Assembly: GCA_022360135.1 (NCBI GenBank)
Contig: JAKSDM010000974.1
Location: 1-8,646, forward strand
Direction of reading: 5' to 3'
Source: Pseudanabaenales cyanobacterium
GTDB taxonomy: Bacteria; Cyanobacteriota; Cyanobacteriia; Phormidesmidales; Phormidesmidaceae
DNA length: 8,646 nt
Shown here: positions 1 through 7,457 of the stretch, piece by piece
Numbering within the stretch: the first letter of the stretch is position 1
Layout: every line of letters begins with the position of its first letter
Program-made: the position numbers and the translations under genes
Notes under the pieces: model-generated
Told to the model about the DNA's origin: nothing
The model's input: the letters and a program-made list of their open reading frames with translations, nothing else
The model's database searches: none

Positions 1-2109
1 ACGATAGCCAATCGCCCCTGCTTCAATCCCCTTCTCTTCATACTCATCTCCCTGAAAGAATTTGTAGGTCTCGCTTTCTGGAATGACGAACCCCTCCCGT
101 AAAACCGTCCACAAATCCGCCGCCACTGCTTCCCAATCCCGATCGCACGCCGTCGCCAAAGTTGCCAAATCGAAACGGTTGCCGACGCACGCCGCCAGTT
201 TCAAAACTGCCTGCGTAGCATCCGGCAGTTTCCGCAACCGCCTCACCATAAATTCCACCACGTCGTCCGTCAGCGCTAACCGTCGCACCCTTGCTAGATC
301 GCACTGCCAGTAGCCTGCCTCGGCGTCAAAGGTAATCCAACCCTCCTCGTACAACCCTTGCAAGAACTGCGTTGTAAAGAACGGGTTGCCCTGGGTTCTT
401 TGATAAACCAACTCAGAAAGCGGCGTCGCAACTACCGTCGAACACAACAACGTATCGGCTACCAAACACGCGATGTCTTCTTCCCCTAAACGATTCAGGG
501 TCAAGGTATTGATGATCGCCCCCTGCTTTTTTAGCTCGTCTAACGCCAACATCAAGGGATGGGTAGCGGATACTTCGTTGTCGCGATAGGCTCCCACAAC
601 GAGCAAATACCCTGCATCTGACTCACTCGCCAGCACCTTCAGCAGATTCAGTGAGGCTGAATCCGCCCACTGTAAGTCATCCAAAAAGATCACTAAGGGG
701 GAATCTTTAGTCGTGAAAACGCGTACGAATTTGCCAAAAAGCAAGTTAAAGCGGTTTTGGGCCGCACTGCCCAATAGTTCCGGCACAGCTGGTTGCTTGC
801 CGATGATGCGCTCCAGCTCCGGAATCACCTCAAGGATGACCTGTCCGCTGGCGTCAACAACGTCCAGGATTTTTTCTTTCCAAGTCGCAAGGACAGCGTC
901 GGATTCTCCCAACAGTTGCTCCATCAAACGGCGGAAGGCTTGCACAAAGGCGGAGAAGGGAACGTTGCGGTTGAATTGATCGAATTTACCTTGGATGAAG
1001 TATCCTTTCTGGCGGGTGATGGGTTTGTGGACTTCCCTAACAACCGCTGTTTTGCCAATCCCTGAAAAGCCGGCGACGAGCATTAACTCAGATTTTGGAT
1101 TGCGGATTTTGGATTTTGGATTTTGGCGGGTGTTGCCGGATACTCGCTCAAAGGCTTCCAGAAGCGTTTGTACTTCTTTTTCCCGGCCGTAGAGTTTTTC
1201 GGGAATCAGGAAGCGATCGCAGGCGTCCCGCGCGCCTAATTCAAATGTAGTAATGGCTCCCGTCGCTTCCCATTGTTGTAGACAGATTTCTAAGTCGTGC
1301 TTGAGTCCCAACGCACTCTGATAGCGGTCTTCAGCATTTTTGGCCATCAGCTTCAAGAAAATCGCCTGCACCATTGCCAGGCTCCCTGGCCGACTTACCT
1401 GGGAAAATGTGACGGGATGGGCCATGTGGCAGTGCACCAGTTCCATCGGATCGGGGGTCGGAAAGGGGAGTTTTCCCATTAGCAATTCGAAGAGCGTGAC
1501 GCCGAGAGAATAGAAATCCGTGCGATAGTCGATTCCCCGGTTCATCCGCCCCGTCTGTTCGGGAGAAATGTAGGCGAGGGTGCCTTCGAGCACATTGGGG
1601 TTGGCAAGTTGTGGTTGTTCTTTGGGCAATAGGCTAGCAATGCTGAAGTCGATCAGCTGAATTTGTCCAGTTTCTGGGTGGATTAGGATATTGCTCGGTT
1701 TGATGTCTTTGTGAATAACGCGCTGCCCGATCAGATAGTGTAGCGCCTCCGCCAGTTGGATGGCGATCGCTAGTACCGCAGATACATCATGATCTCGTTG
1801 CCGCCAGTACGCTGACAGAGAGACGAACCCTTCGTCGGGCATCACCAGTGCGTACCCATTGCCACAGCGCTCCAGGGCTAGAGGGCTGACGATCGCGGGA
1901 TGGTCCAGGTGGCGGGTGATCGCATACTGATTGCGAAACTGCACCAGTTCCTCAAAGCTAGGATGCTCATGGCGCAGCACCTTAATCACTACTGAATGCG
2001 ACTGCTCTCTTCGCAATGCTCGGTATACCTCAGTCCGAGATCCCTTGGAAAGTCGTTCAACGATAGCATAGCCAGGAATGGAAGGACCGGGATTAGTGTC
2101 AGTGTTCAT
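1..2109 (-). CDS. Hybrid Ser/Thr protein kinase / AAA-type ATPase signalling protein, N-terminal 703 aa (cut by window edge)
   Basis: The frame is open from ATG at 2109 to base 1, giving 703 codons without a stop. Residues about 13-275 form a protein kinase domain: Gly-rich loop near 20-28, VVIK lysine K43, catalytic HKDIKPSN with D135, DFS at 154-156 in place of DFG, and GTLAYISPEQTGRMNR in the activation segment. From about 341 an AAA/predicted-ATPase domain follows, with Walker A GFSGIGKT (347-354) and Walker B-like VIFLDDLQWAD (about 473-483). This order matches the large cyanobacterial Ser/Thr kinase-ATPase-GAF-histidine kinase proteins (HstK-like), which usually exceed 1,700 residues. 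The GAF and histidine kinase parts would lie outside the window, so I infer rather than see them. HKD and DFS are usual for this family. The likely role is cytoplasmic phospho-signalling with unknown input. The start is supported because IPGY, where the family homology begins, is at residue 11. I see no strong Shine-Dalgarno. Confidence 0.9.
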   Translation of the reverse strand, partial: MNTDTNPGPSIPGYAIVERLSKGSRTEVYRALRREQSHSVVIKVLRHEHPSFEELVQFRNQYAITRHLDHPAIVSPLALERCGNGYALVMPDEGFVSLSAYWRQRDHDVSAVLAIAIQLAEALHYLIGQRVIHKDIKPSNILIHPETGQIQLIDFSIASLLPKEQPQLANPNVLEGTLAYISPEQTGRMNRGIDYRTDFYSLGVTLFELLMGKLPFPTPDPMELVHCHMAHPVTFSQVSRPGSLAMVQAIFLKLMAKNAEDRYQSALGLKHDLEICLQQWEATGAITTFELGARDACDRFLIPEKLYGREKEVQTLLEAFERVSGNTRQNPKSKIRNPKSELMLVAGFSGIGKTAVVREVHKPITRQKGYFIQGKFDQFNRNVPFSAFVQAFRRLMEQLLGESDAVLATWKEKILDVVDASGQVILEVIPELERIIGKQPAVPELLGSAAQNRFNLLFGKFVRVFTTKDSPLVIFLDDLQWADSASLNLLKVLASESDAGYLLVVGAYRDNEVSATHPLMLALDELKKQGAIINTLTLNRLGEEDIACLVADTLLCSTVVATPLSELVYQRTQGNPFFTTQFLQGLYEEGWITFDAEAGYWQCDLARVRRLALTDDVVEFMVRRLRKLPDATQAVLKLAACVGNRFDLATLATACDRDWEAVAADLWTVLREGFVIPESETYKFFQGDEYEEKGIEAGAIGYR
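1091..1126 (-). repeat. Heptanucleotide tandem repeat inside the kinase coding sequence
   Basis: On the plus strand five 7-bp units of GATTTTG (one diverged to GATTGCG) are followed by a G. The type resembles the short tandemly repeated repetitive (STRR) sequences known from filamentous cyanobacteria. Here it is translated on the minus strand as NPKSKIRNPKS (residues 330-340). It lies in the linker just before the beta strand leading to Walker A of the ATPase domain. The frame stays open on both sides, so the repeat adds a short basic linker and does not break the gene. Confidence 0.75.
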
Positions 2110-2420
2110 CGTCAAGACTGTCGGTTCAGTTTCGAGGAGGATAGTCAACTCATTGCCATCAGAGTTCCCTGAAATAGAGCGTTCTTACTGGCTAACTTGT
2201 TCTAGAAAATTGCAAAACAAGTTGATCGCCCGAGTCAATTCCTGATAAAAACTCGGCAACGTAAGTAGGTGGGGGCCGAAATCATCAGCTATGGAACTGA
2301 ATGTAAATCAGGCTGCAATCCTTTGATAGCTAAGGGATTTGGCGATATTACAAAATTCAATTTAACAGAGTCTTTTAAGCTCTACCTACTTATCAAGATG
2401 GGCTTCAATCCGTCCCAGCT
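2110..2420. other. Non-coding stretch upstream of the kinase gene
   Basis: I see no convincing intact gene here. It should contain the kinase promoter (minus strand), but no clear -35/-10 pair stands out. It holds a perfect 8-bp inverted repeat, AACTTGTT (2194-2201) and AACAAGTT (2216-2223), with 14 bases between the arms. A weaker 5-bp stem, CGAGT/ACTCG (2231-2235 and 2251-2255), follows. Neither is followed by a T tract, so they are not obvious terminators; they could be operator-like or chance. Bases 2386-2420 may still be the frame-shifted tail of the HEPN remnant. Confidence 0.4.
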
Positions 2421-2600
2421 CTAAGCAGTGGTATAATTATTGCAAACTACATGGTGAAAACTCAGATAGATTTTCAAGCTTTGATACACCCCCTCGTCAA
2501 TCACCCCCGGACAAATCCCAGGAACTTCGCTGCGAATTTGTTCCAAGAGATCTTGACGCCATTGCTCCAACTCCTCCAATTTTCGCAGATCCAGCAACAT
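2386..2600 (-). pseudogene. Remnant of a HEPN/HepT-like protein (C-terminal part only)
   Basis: An ATG at 2600 opens a 59-codon frame ending in TAG at 2421-2423. Residues 14-59 resemble the C-terminal half of the cyanobacterial HepT-like (HEPN, formerly DUF86-related) proteins: W-RQDLLEQ, then EVPGI-P-VI, then YLSFHHVVCNNYT. As I recall the family, that last block reads FRHVVRNVYT, so two conserved arginines appear as His and Cys (FHH, VCN). The frame directly after the stop continues as LELGRIEAHLDK to TAG at 2386-2388, which looks like the next family segment read one base out of phase. One missing T near 2423 would explain the break. The first half of the protein (normally about 140-160 aa) is not recognisable, and no partner MNT nucleotidyltransferase is seen. 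HEPN proteins act as RNases or NTase partners in toxin-antitoxin pairs; this copy is probably dead. The family call rests on recalled motifs only. Confidence 0.45.
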
Positions 2601-3021
2601 TTCAGCCGCCAGTCGACTGGTCGCCCGAGGCGTAAAGCAGATTGCTAGAATGGCCTTTATGAAGGGAATGACACCGAAGAAGCATCCCCATCGAAGCAGC
2701 GCTCAGTGGGGCCATGCTGAAAAAGTATCCTGAGTTTACCTGGAAGTATTTGGGGCGGCTTGTCAGGGCGCGGAGTTCAATCGAGGGCGCGAAGTCATGG
2801 CTGAGGTCGAACGCTGGAAGCCTCCTTAAGATCATGGAAAGGGCCAAGCAGATGAGGGCGAAAGGCGTTCTCCTTTCTCCATTTCCTTTTAGCCCCTGAT
2901 GAGAAGAGATGGACTCCATCCAAGCAAAGAGGTTTACAATCAGCTGCCCAAGCGATCGCTGCGCCGGGAAACGGGTTTGATTAGCCTGGAAATCATCTCT
3001 CGTAAGCCTGGATATTTGCCC
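2601..3021. other. Gene-poor region between the HEPN remnant and the flotillin cluster
   Basis: Several short frames exist here: a minus-strand frame of 105 codons at 2602-2919, and plus-strand frames at 2714-2899 and 2899-3063 that share a TGATG junction. None gives a protein I recognise or has a convincing ribosome binding site. The 2899-3063 frame runs 42 bp into the end of the flotillin gene on the other strand. A HIP1 site lies at 2952-2959. No clear terminator for the flotillin cluster was found just below 3022. It may be further decayed coding DNA. Confidence 0.35.
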
Positions 3022-4347
3022 CTAATGCCCGGTAGGCAGGTTTGGATTCGGCTCAGGCTCTAGTGTATCCCAAGCCATCGCTTGTGGCAGATGAGGTTCG
3101 ATAGCAGGCTGAACCGATTCGGCATGGGTCAAGCCTTGTACCGCCCCAGCTATATCTAACCCTATGGTTTGTCGCAACTGTTCAATAAACGAGGCGATCT
3201 TAGGGGCGGCGTCACTGTGCTGGGCGTCAATTACTGTAACATTCTGGACCTCAATATCCGGCACTGTAGACGACAGGGTCTTCAGCAGCACTTCCAACTT
3301 CTGCAGCAAGAAAATGTCCCGCGCACTCGCTCCAGCAGTTTGCCAGGATTCAGCTAGATGTTGAGTTCCCTCAACTTGGGCTTTACCCGCTTCGAGGATT
3401 TGAGCAGCATCCCCTCGGGCTTGGGAGATGGCGCGTTTGCATTCCGCCTCAGCCGGGGCGACTACATCCGCCTGCATCTGTTGCAGGACTTGTTTAATCC
3501 GCTCCTGTTGCACGGGTAACTCCGCCTGGATACGGGCCAAGGCTGAGGCAATCTCGGCTTCGGCCTCGGCGACCATGGCTTCCTGTTTCGTGATGGCGTC
3601 TTGAATTCGCCGCTCGGCTTCTGCTTTGGCAATCCCAATATCCCGGTCAGTCCGTCTTATAGAAGTGATTTTCTCATTCTCAGCGGTTTGAATTGCTGAT
3701 TCAGCTTTCGCTTCAGCCTCGGCGATCCGGGCATCCCGCAGTAACTCAGCCTGTTGCTTACGGCCAATCGAATCTAGGTAGCGAACATCATCCGAAATGT
3801 TTTGAATTTTTAGGGTGTCCAGCACCAAACCGAGTTTTTCCAGGTCATCTTCCGCTTCATCCAACAAACTTTTGGCGAAAGCGATCTTGTCTTCATTGAC
3901 CTGTTCGGGGGTTAGACTGGCGAGAACTCCTCTCAGATTCCCCTCCAGGGTTTCTTTGGCCATTTGTTCAATCTCTTGACGACTCTTGCCCAATAACCGC
4001 TCAATGGCATTGTGGATCGTGGGTTCCTCGCCCGCAATTTTGATGTTGGCCACCCCTTCCACCGTCAGTGGAATACCGCCTTTAGAATAAGCATTGGCCA
4101 CCTTGAGATCGATGATCATGTTGGTCAGATCCATGCGTAGCGCCCGCTCTAATAGTGGCGTCCGGATACTGCTGCCGCCTTTCACCAAACGGTATCCCAC
4201 CTTACGCTGGCCATCAATTTGGCGTGAACTACCGGCAAAAATTAGCACCTCATTGGGCTGACAGATATAGTAAAGGTTGCGAATTACCAGAAATCCGGCC
4301 CCGACGCCTAGCCCCAAAACCCCCAGTAATGCGATGATAGCTGGCAT
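3022..4347 (-). CDS. Flotillin-family SPFH-domain membrane protein B (441 aa)
   Basis: This is a complete frame with an N-terminal membrane segment (about residues 3-23). The SPFH/flotillin domain follows (about 31-205), with PNEVLIF, GYRLVKGG, the NAYSKGGIPL block at 85-94, ETLEGNLRGVLASLTPEQVNED (132-153) and LGLVLDTLKIQNISDDV. Residues about 200-320 are rich in Ala, Glu, Lys and Arg with repeated EAEA motifs, a predicted coiled coil. The flotillin C-terminal region (about 330-400) precedes a Pro-rich tail. Flotillins oligomerise on the inner face of the membrane and organise lipid and protein domains; that role is family knowledge. The ATG overlaps the stop of the upstream flotillin gene by one base (TAATG), which points to translational coupling and probably a heteromeric partnership. 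About 440 residues is normal for bacterial flotillins. No signs of decay are seen. Confidence 0.92.
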   Translation of the reverse strand: MPAIIALLGVLGLGVGAGFLVIRNLYYICQPNEVLIFAGSSRQIDGQRKVGYRLVKGGSSIRTPLLERALRMDLTNMIIDLKVANAYSKGGIPLTVEGVANIKIAGEEPTIHNAIERLLGKSRQEIEQMAKETLEGNLRGVLASLTPEQVNEDKIAFAKSLLDEAEDDLEKLGLVLDTLKIQNISDDVRYLDSIGRKQQAELLRDARIAEAEAKAESAIQTAENEKITSIRRTDRDIGIAKAEAERRIQDAITKQEAMVAEAEAEIASALARIQAELPVQQERIKQVLQQMQADVVAPAEAECKRAISQARGDAAQILEAGKAQVEGTQHLAESWQTAGASARDIFLLQKLEVLLKTLSSTVPDIEVQNVTVIDAQHSDAAPKIASFIEQLRQTIGLDIAGAVQGLTHAESVQPAIEPHLPQAMAWDTLEPEPNPNLPTGH

Positions 4348-5825
4348 TAGTCGTCTCCTTGGCGTTGCTGAATGGAAGTATGATTTTGCAGAATTTCAAA
4401 CGAACTTTCAAGAGTTTTAGCCTTTGATTCATCCCTAGAATCAGCAACGCCGTCGTCTCCTTCATGACCGTTACGACGGTTAAGCGTGCCGATGAGATCA
4501 ATTCCCAGGGTTTGGTCCACCCGATCCAGGAATTGGCGAACGATTTCGGGATAGACATTGACTAAGCTAGCTATAGATGAACCATCGCCTTTGTCAATCA
4601 CGTTCACCCGGTTCAGATGCACTCGGCTGGGAATCTCTGCTGCTTCTTTCAGCACCATCTCAATCTGCTGAATCAAGAAAACTTCGGCGGCGTCGGCGCC
4701 CGTTTCTCGCCATACCTGGGACAACATCTCATTCACTAGGGCGGCCGCTTTAGCATTTTCGATCAACCCTGAAGCCGCCCCTTTTGCCTGCAGTTCCCTG
4801 GCCTGACGCTGGGCCTCCGCCGGGAGCACTTCATCGGCCTCTAATCGCAACCGCTCTAGTTCCGCCCTTACGGTCTGAAGTTCCTGTTCCGCCCGGGCTC
4901 GAGCTTCCTTTGCAGCTGCTTTTGCGCGTTCTTCCGCCGATCTTGCCTGCTGTTCTAGCTCCGCCTTAATTTTGCGCAATTCGTTTTGTTTCTGTTGGAT
5001 GACGGTGAGGGCTTGGGTTTTGGCCACTTCAGCCCGTTGCTGGCAATCGGCCTCGACCCGCTCAGCCTCTCCCATGGCCTCCGCTTCAGCAATTTCCGCA
5101 TCCCTCACAATATGGGCAATCTGTCTGCGGCCAATGGATCTGAGATAGTCGACATCATCTGCGACGCTCTGAATTTTGAGGGTGTCTAGATGCATTCCTA
5201 GTTTGGTTAAGTCGCGGGAAACATCTTGAGCAATGCGTTCGGCGAATTTGAGTCGGTCTTCATTCACTTGTTCTGGGGTGAGGGTGGCGACTACGCCCCG
5301 CAGGTTGCCTTCAAGGGTTTCCTGGGCCACTCGTTTGATCTCAGAACGATTGTGTCCCAAAAAGCGCTCGATCGCATTGCCGACAATTGCTGGATCGCTG
5401 GAGACCTTAACATTGGCGATCGCTTGAATATGTAGCGGCGTTCCCCCCTTGGAGTAGGCATTGCTAACCTCCACTGGAACCGGCATGGTAGTCATGTCCA
5501 TGCGTTCAACTGTTTCCAGAATAGGGATAGCTATCGCTCGGCCGCCAAAAATCACTCGATAGCCGACTTCCTGTCCATCTGAGGTGCGATGCTTACGACC
5601 TGAGAGGATCAAGATCTCGTTCGGATTACAGAGGCGCAGGAAACTCCTGAGAAACCAAACGATTAAGATAACACCAAAGATAGACAAGGCGATCGGCAAG
5701 CTAGCCAAATGAGTCGATCCTGGTTTCTCTTGGGGTTGAACCTTAGGATTTGCTGGGACTTGAGCCACCTTCACCATGTCCCCATCCTGAACAACGGAGG
5801 ATTGGAAGTTCGTTTGCACGTTCAT
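4347..5825 (-). CDS. Flotillin-family SPFH-domain membrane protein A (492 aa)
   Basis: This frame is paralogous to the gene just downstream. A polar N-terminal extension of about 40 residues precedes one membrane segment (about 41-60). The SPFH domain spans about 66-245, with NPNEILILSG, GYRVIFGGRAIAIPILE, SNAYSKGGTPL, ETLEGNLRGVVATLTPEQVNED and LGMHLDTLKIQSVADDV. Residues about 240-365 are strongly charged and Ala/Glu-rich, a predicted coiled coil, followed by the C-terminal flotillin region to about 445 (ending near QTLGIDLIGTLNRR). A polar tail of about 40 residues follows. The N-terminal extension and this tail are absent from the 441-aa partner. The presence of two tandem flotillins recalls eukaryotic flotillin-1/2 pairs and suggests mixed oligomers (inference). 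Its start lies 89 bp below the stop of the NfeD-like gene on the same strand. Only a weak ribosome binding site is seen upstream of the ATG. Confidence 0.92.
   Translation of the reverse strand: MNVQTNFQSSVVQDGDMVKVAQVPANPKVQPQEKPGSTHLASLPIALSIFGVILIVWFLRSFLRLCNPNEILILSGRKHRTSDGQEVGYRVIFGGRAIAIPILETVERMDMTTMPVPVEVSNAYSKGGTPLHIQAIANVKVSSDPAIVGNAIERFLGHNRSEIKRVAQETLEGNLRGVVATLTPEQVNEDRLKFAERIAQDVSRDLTKLGMHLDTLKIQSVADDVDYLRSIGRRQIAHIVRDAEIAEAEAMGEAERVEADCQQRAEVAKTQALTVIQQKQNELRKIKAELEQQARSAEERAKAAAKEARARAEQELQTVRAELERLRLEADEVLPAEAQRQARELQAKGAASGLIENAKAAALVNEMLSQVWRETGADAAEVFLIQQIEMVLKEAAEIPSRVHLNRVNVIDKGDGSSIASLVNVYPEIVRQFLDRVDQTLGIDLIGTLNRRNGHEGDDGVADSRDESKAKTLESSFEILQNHTSIQQRQGDD
4355..4360 (-). 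promoter_or_regulatory. Shine-Dalgarno AAGGAG for flotillin B, inside the end of flotillin A
   Basis: On the minus strand AAGGAG is followed by 7 bases and then the ATG at 4347. It lies within the last codons of the upstream flotillin gene. It fixes the start of flotillin B and supports coupled translation of the pair. Confidence 0.7.
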
Positions 5826-5914
5826 TGTTTCATCTGTTTTCTACAAACTGGATCGATAGAGCAGAGCCACAGTCTTGCTAAATTCACGGAGTGAATGTCA
5901 TACATAAAACACAG
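5826..5914 (-). promoter_or_regulatory. Spacer between NfeD-like gene and flotillin A, with a short inverted repeat
   Basis: This 89-bp gap contains a perfect 6-bp inverted repeat, ATTCAC-GGA-GTGAAT (5882-5896). It could form a small hairpin in the operon mRNA or serve as a protein site. No T tract follows on the minus strand, so it does not look like a terminator. That is compatible with cotranscription across the gap. Confidence 0.3.
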
Positions 5915-6544
5915 TTAGGCATTGGGTGATGGGTCTAGCGTATCCATAGAGACAACCCACAGTCGATTTTGCTCAGTCCCCACTACCCATACCTTGTCAC
6001 CCTGGGCAAACCCCTGAGAATCATTGGTAAAGGCGATAAAATCCACCATTGAGCCCTTGAGCTTCAGACGGACTTTGCCTTTACTGGTGGAATCGAAGGG
6101 AACTTCCACGGTCCCAGTGAGTCCTGCTAAATCAGCAGAACGGACTAAGCTATCGGCTTGTCGTTGTCGAAGAAATAGGAGTATTCCTGACATTGCAGTT
6201 CCACACAGTATTCCCACGCCTGTAGCGACAACGGCCACACCTAGGGGGAAGAGGGGTGGCTGAAATCTGGACAATAAGAGTCCGGTGAGGCCGAAAAAAC
6301 AACTGCCAAACGTCCAGAACTTGAGACTCTTGACAATGCTAAGCAGCGGCGGCCCGTCTGCTTTACCCCGATGCTTTCGCTTCGTCTGTCCTGGACAGGG
6401 TGTTTTCGGCCCCTCTCCCTGATCGACCAGCTCCAAATCAGTGTCCGCCTCAAAGTTTAATTCAACGCCATCCAATCCACTGAGTGCGGCGAGGGCAACG
6501 AAGATTCCGCCAATCATGAAACTAAACCAGTAAATCGATGGCAT
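5915..6544 (-). CDS. NfeD-like membrane protein with C-terminal OB-fold domain (209 aa)
   Basis: Three hydrophobic segments are visible: about residues 4-23, 74-92 and 100-125. An acidic then basic loop of roughly 50 residues lies between the first two. Residues about 139-202 match the NfeD C-terminal OB-fold pattern: GLTGTVEVPF, then KGKVRLKLKG, then FAQGDKVWVVGTEQNRLWVV. NfeD proteins are encoded beside flotillin genes in many bacteria, and in Bacillus subtilis YuaF (NfeD2) works with the flotillin YuaG. The position directly upstream of two flotillin genes on the same strand strongly supports this call. It lacks the ClpP-like protease domain of long NfeD proteins, so it is the short form. 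The OB fold should be cytoplasmic, but the exact role of NfeD is poorly defined. It is probably the first gene of the cluster. I see neither a strong Shine-Dalgarno nor a clear promoter upstream of the ATG at 6544. Confidence 0.8.
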   Translation of the reverse strand: MPSIYWFSFMIGGIFVALAALSGLDGVELNFEADTDLELVDQGEGPKTPCPGQTKRKHRGKADGPPLLSIVKSLKFWTFGSCFFGLTGLLLSRFQPPLFPLGVAVVATGVGILCGTAMSGILLFLRQRQADSLVRSADLAGLTGTVEVPFDSTSKGKVRLKLKGSMVDFIAFTNDSQGFAQGDKVWVVGTEQNRLWVVSMDTLDPSPNA

Positions 6545-6907
6545 GGATGCAAAACTCTATACGGAATATCTCAATCTTAGATACCCCATCTACAGCCTGA
6601 CCAAGATTTGCCGGATTACATTTATAGTTTGTTACACATGCATAGGCTGTGGTCAACGGCGAATACGGCGTGATTACCCTTTGGCTTAATCGTCTTGATA
6701 ACAGTGATTACGTCCCCCAAACGCGATCGCTCGCGATTAAAATACGCTGATAAAGTCATCAAGACTTCCAAGAATCTGTAAAGATTAGCAAAATCTACCT
6801 AAACTTTTTGCAAAGATCAGCTGATTAAAAATCTTAGATTAAGATATTGCCGTATCGCAGTCTATTGTAAACATATGCATTGCCAATAAATCGTTTATAA
6901 AACACTT

Positions 6908-6959
6908 TTTTGTACACACTTTATTTTGTACACACTTTATTTATTTTGTACACACTTTA
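6908..6959 (+). repeat. Three exact copies of the 16-bp unit TTTTGTACACACTTTA
   Basis: The copies are at 6908-6923, 6924-6939 and 6944-6959. The first two abut; the third follows a 4-base spacer TTTA that repeats the end of the unit. Each contains the palindrome TGTACA. Start-to-start spacing is 16 and 20 bp. This could be an iteron-like protein-binding array, an element end, or slippage product. No replication or transposase gene is visible beside it. Confidence 0.8.
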
Positions 6960-7158
6960 AACGTAATTAGCATGGCGATCGTAATGTTTAAACAGGCAAC
7001 TTATACCGAGCAATTACAGATCAGGTCCACGCACTTTATAGCTTGCCAAAAAAATCATTTCTGTATTGTATCAGCCCTTGCCGATTGGAGCAGGGAAACA
7101 ATCTGCTGTTATCAGACACTGTATAACTTAATAAAACCCAAGTAATTTCAAAAAATCC

Positions 7159-7189
7159 AATATAAAATCTAATATAAAATCTAATATAA
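7159..7189 (+). repeat. 12-bp tandem repeat AATATAAAATCT
   Basis: Two exact copies (7159-7170, 7171-7182) are followed by a partial third. It is very AT-rich and probably a slippage product. Confidence 0.7.
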
Positions 7190-7291
7190 TTATGATGTAA
7201 AAATCAGATCTCTATCATCTTGCTTCCTTTACAGATCTTAGGAAATAAGGGTTGTCTATTTTTTATCAACAGGGCGCTCTAGAATCTACCT

Positions 7292-7323
7292 AAAAGAAGC
7301 GAGTAAGAAAAGAAACGAGTAAG
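7292..7323 (+). repeat. 16-bp direct duplication, one mismatch
   Basis: AAAAGAAGCGAGTAAG (7292-7307) is followed directly by AAAAGAAACGAGTAAG (7308-7323). The copies differ only at one G/A. Confidence 0.7.
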
Positions 7324-7366
7324 AAGTTAATAGACTGTCTGATCTCTCTAGTCTGCTAATGGAGTA

Positions 7367-7396
7367 TTACAGTTTTTGGTTTTACAGTTTTTGGTT
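7367..7396 (+). repeat. 15-bp exact direct duplication
   Basis: TTACAGTTTTTGGTT occurs at 7367-7381 and again at 7382-7396 with no spacer and no mismatch. Confidence 0.75.
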
Positions 7397-7457
7397 TTCG
7401 TGCCTGTGGGATTTTTGTCACTTGAATGAAATGGCTCCAAAAGAAATTTGCTGATTT

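Larger units (their letters stand above)
6545..7457. other. Long AT-rich intergenic region with several short tandem repeats
   Basis: About 0.9 kb has no convincing intact gene on either strand. A 57-codon plus-strand frame from ATG 6972 has no family resemblance and is Cys/His rich by chance. It holds a HIP1 site (6723-6730), a 6-bp inverted repeat ATCTTA-GAT-TAAGAT (6831-6845), and the four tandem repeats listed separately. The promoter of the NfeD/flotillin cluster should lie at its left end, but I could not pick one out. Confidence 0.5.

Noticed and set aside
44..304. Frames of 61-105 codons opposite or within the kinase, flotillin and NfeD genes
   Set aside because: They are shadows of the real genes, which have continuous family homology in the chosen frame.
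1642..1713. HKD and DFS in place of HRD and DFG in the kinase domain suggested a pseudokinase
   Set aside because: The catalytic Asp (D135), the VVIK Lys (K43) and the metal-binding Asp (D154) are present, and HKDIKPSN and DFS are usual in this cyanobacterial kinase family.
2602..2919. 105-codon minus-strand frame
   Set aside because: It gives no recognisable protein and has no convincing ribosome binding site. Its end abuts the HEPN remnant, which reads in another frame.
2714..3063. Two small plus-strand frames (2714-2899, 2899-3063) joined by TGATG, which looked like a coupled pair
   Set aside because: The first lacks a Shine-Dalgarno. The second runs into the flotillin gene on the other strand. 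Neither peptide resembles a known family.
6972..7145. 57-codon plus-strand frame just after the TGTACA array
   Set aside because: The composition (many Cys, His and Tyr without domain pattern) looks like chance translation of AT-rich DNA, and no ribosome binding site is seen.
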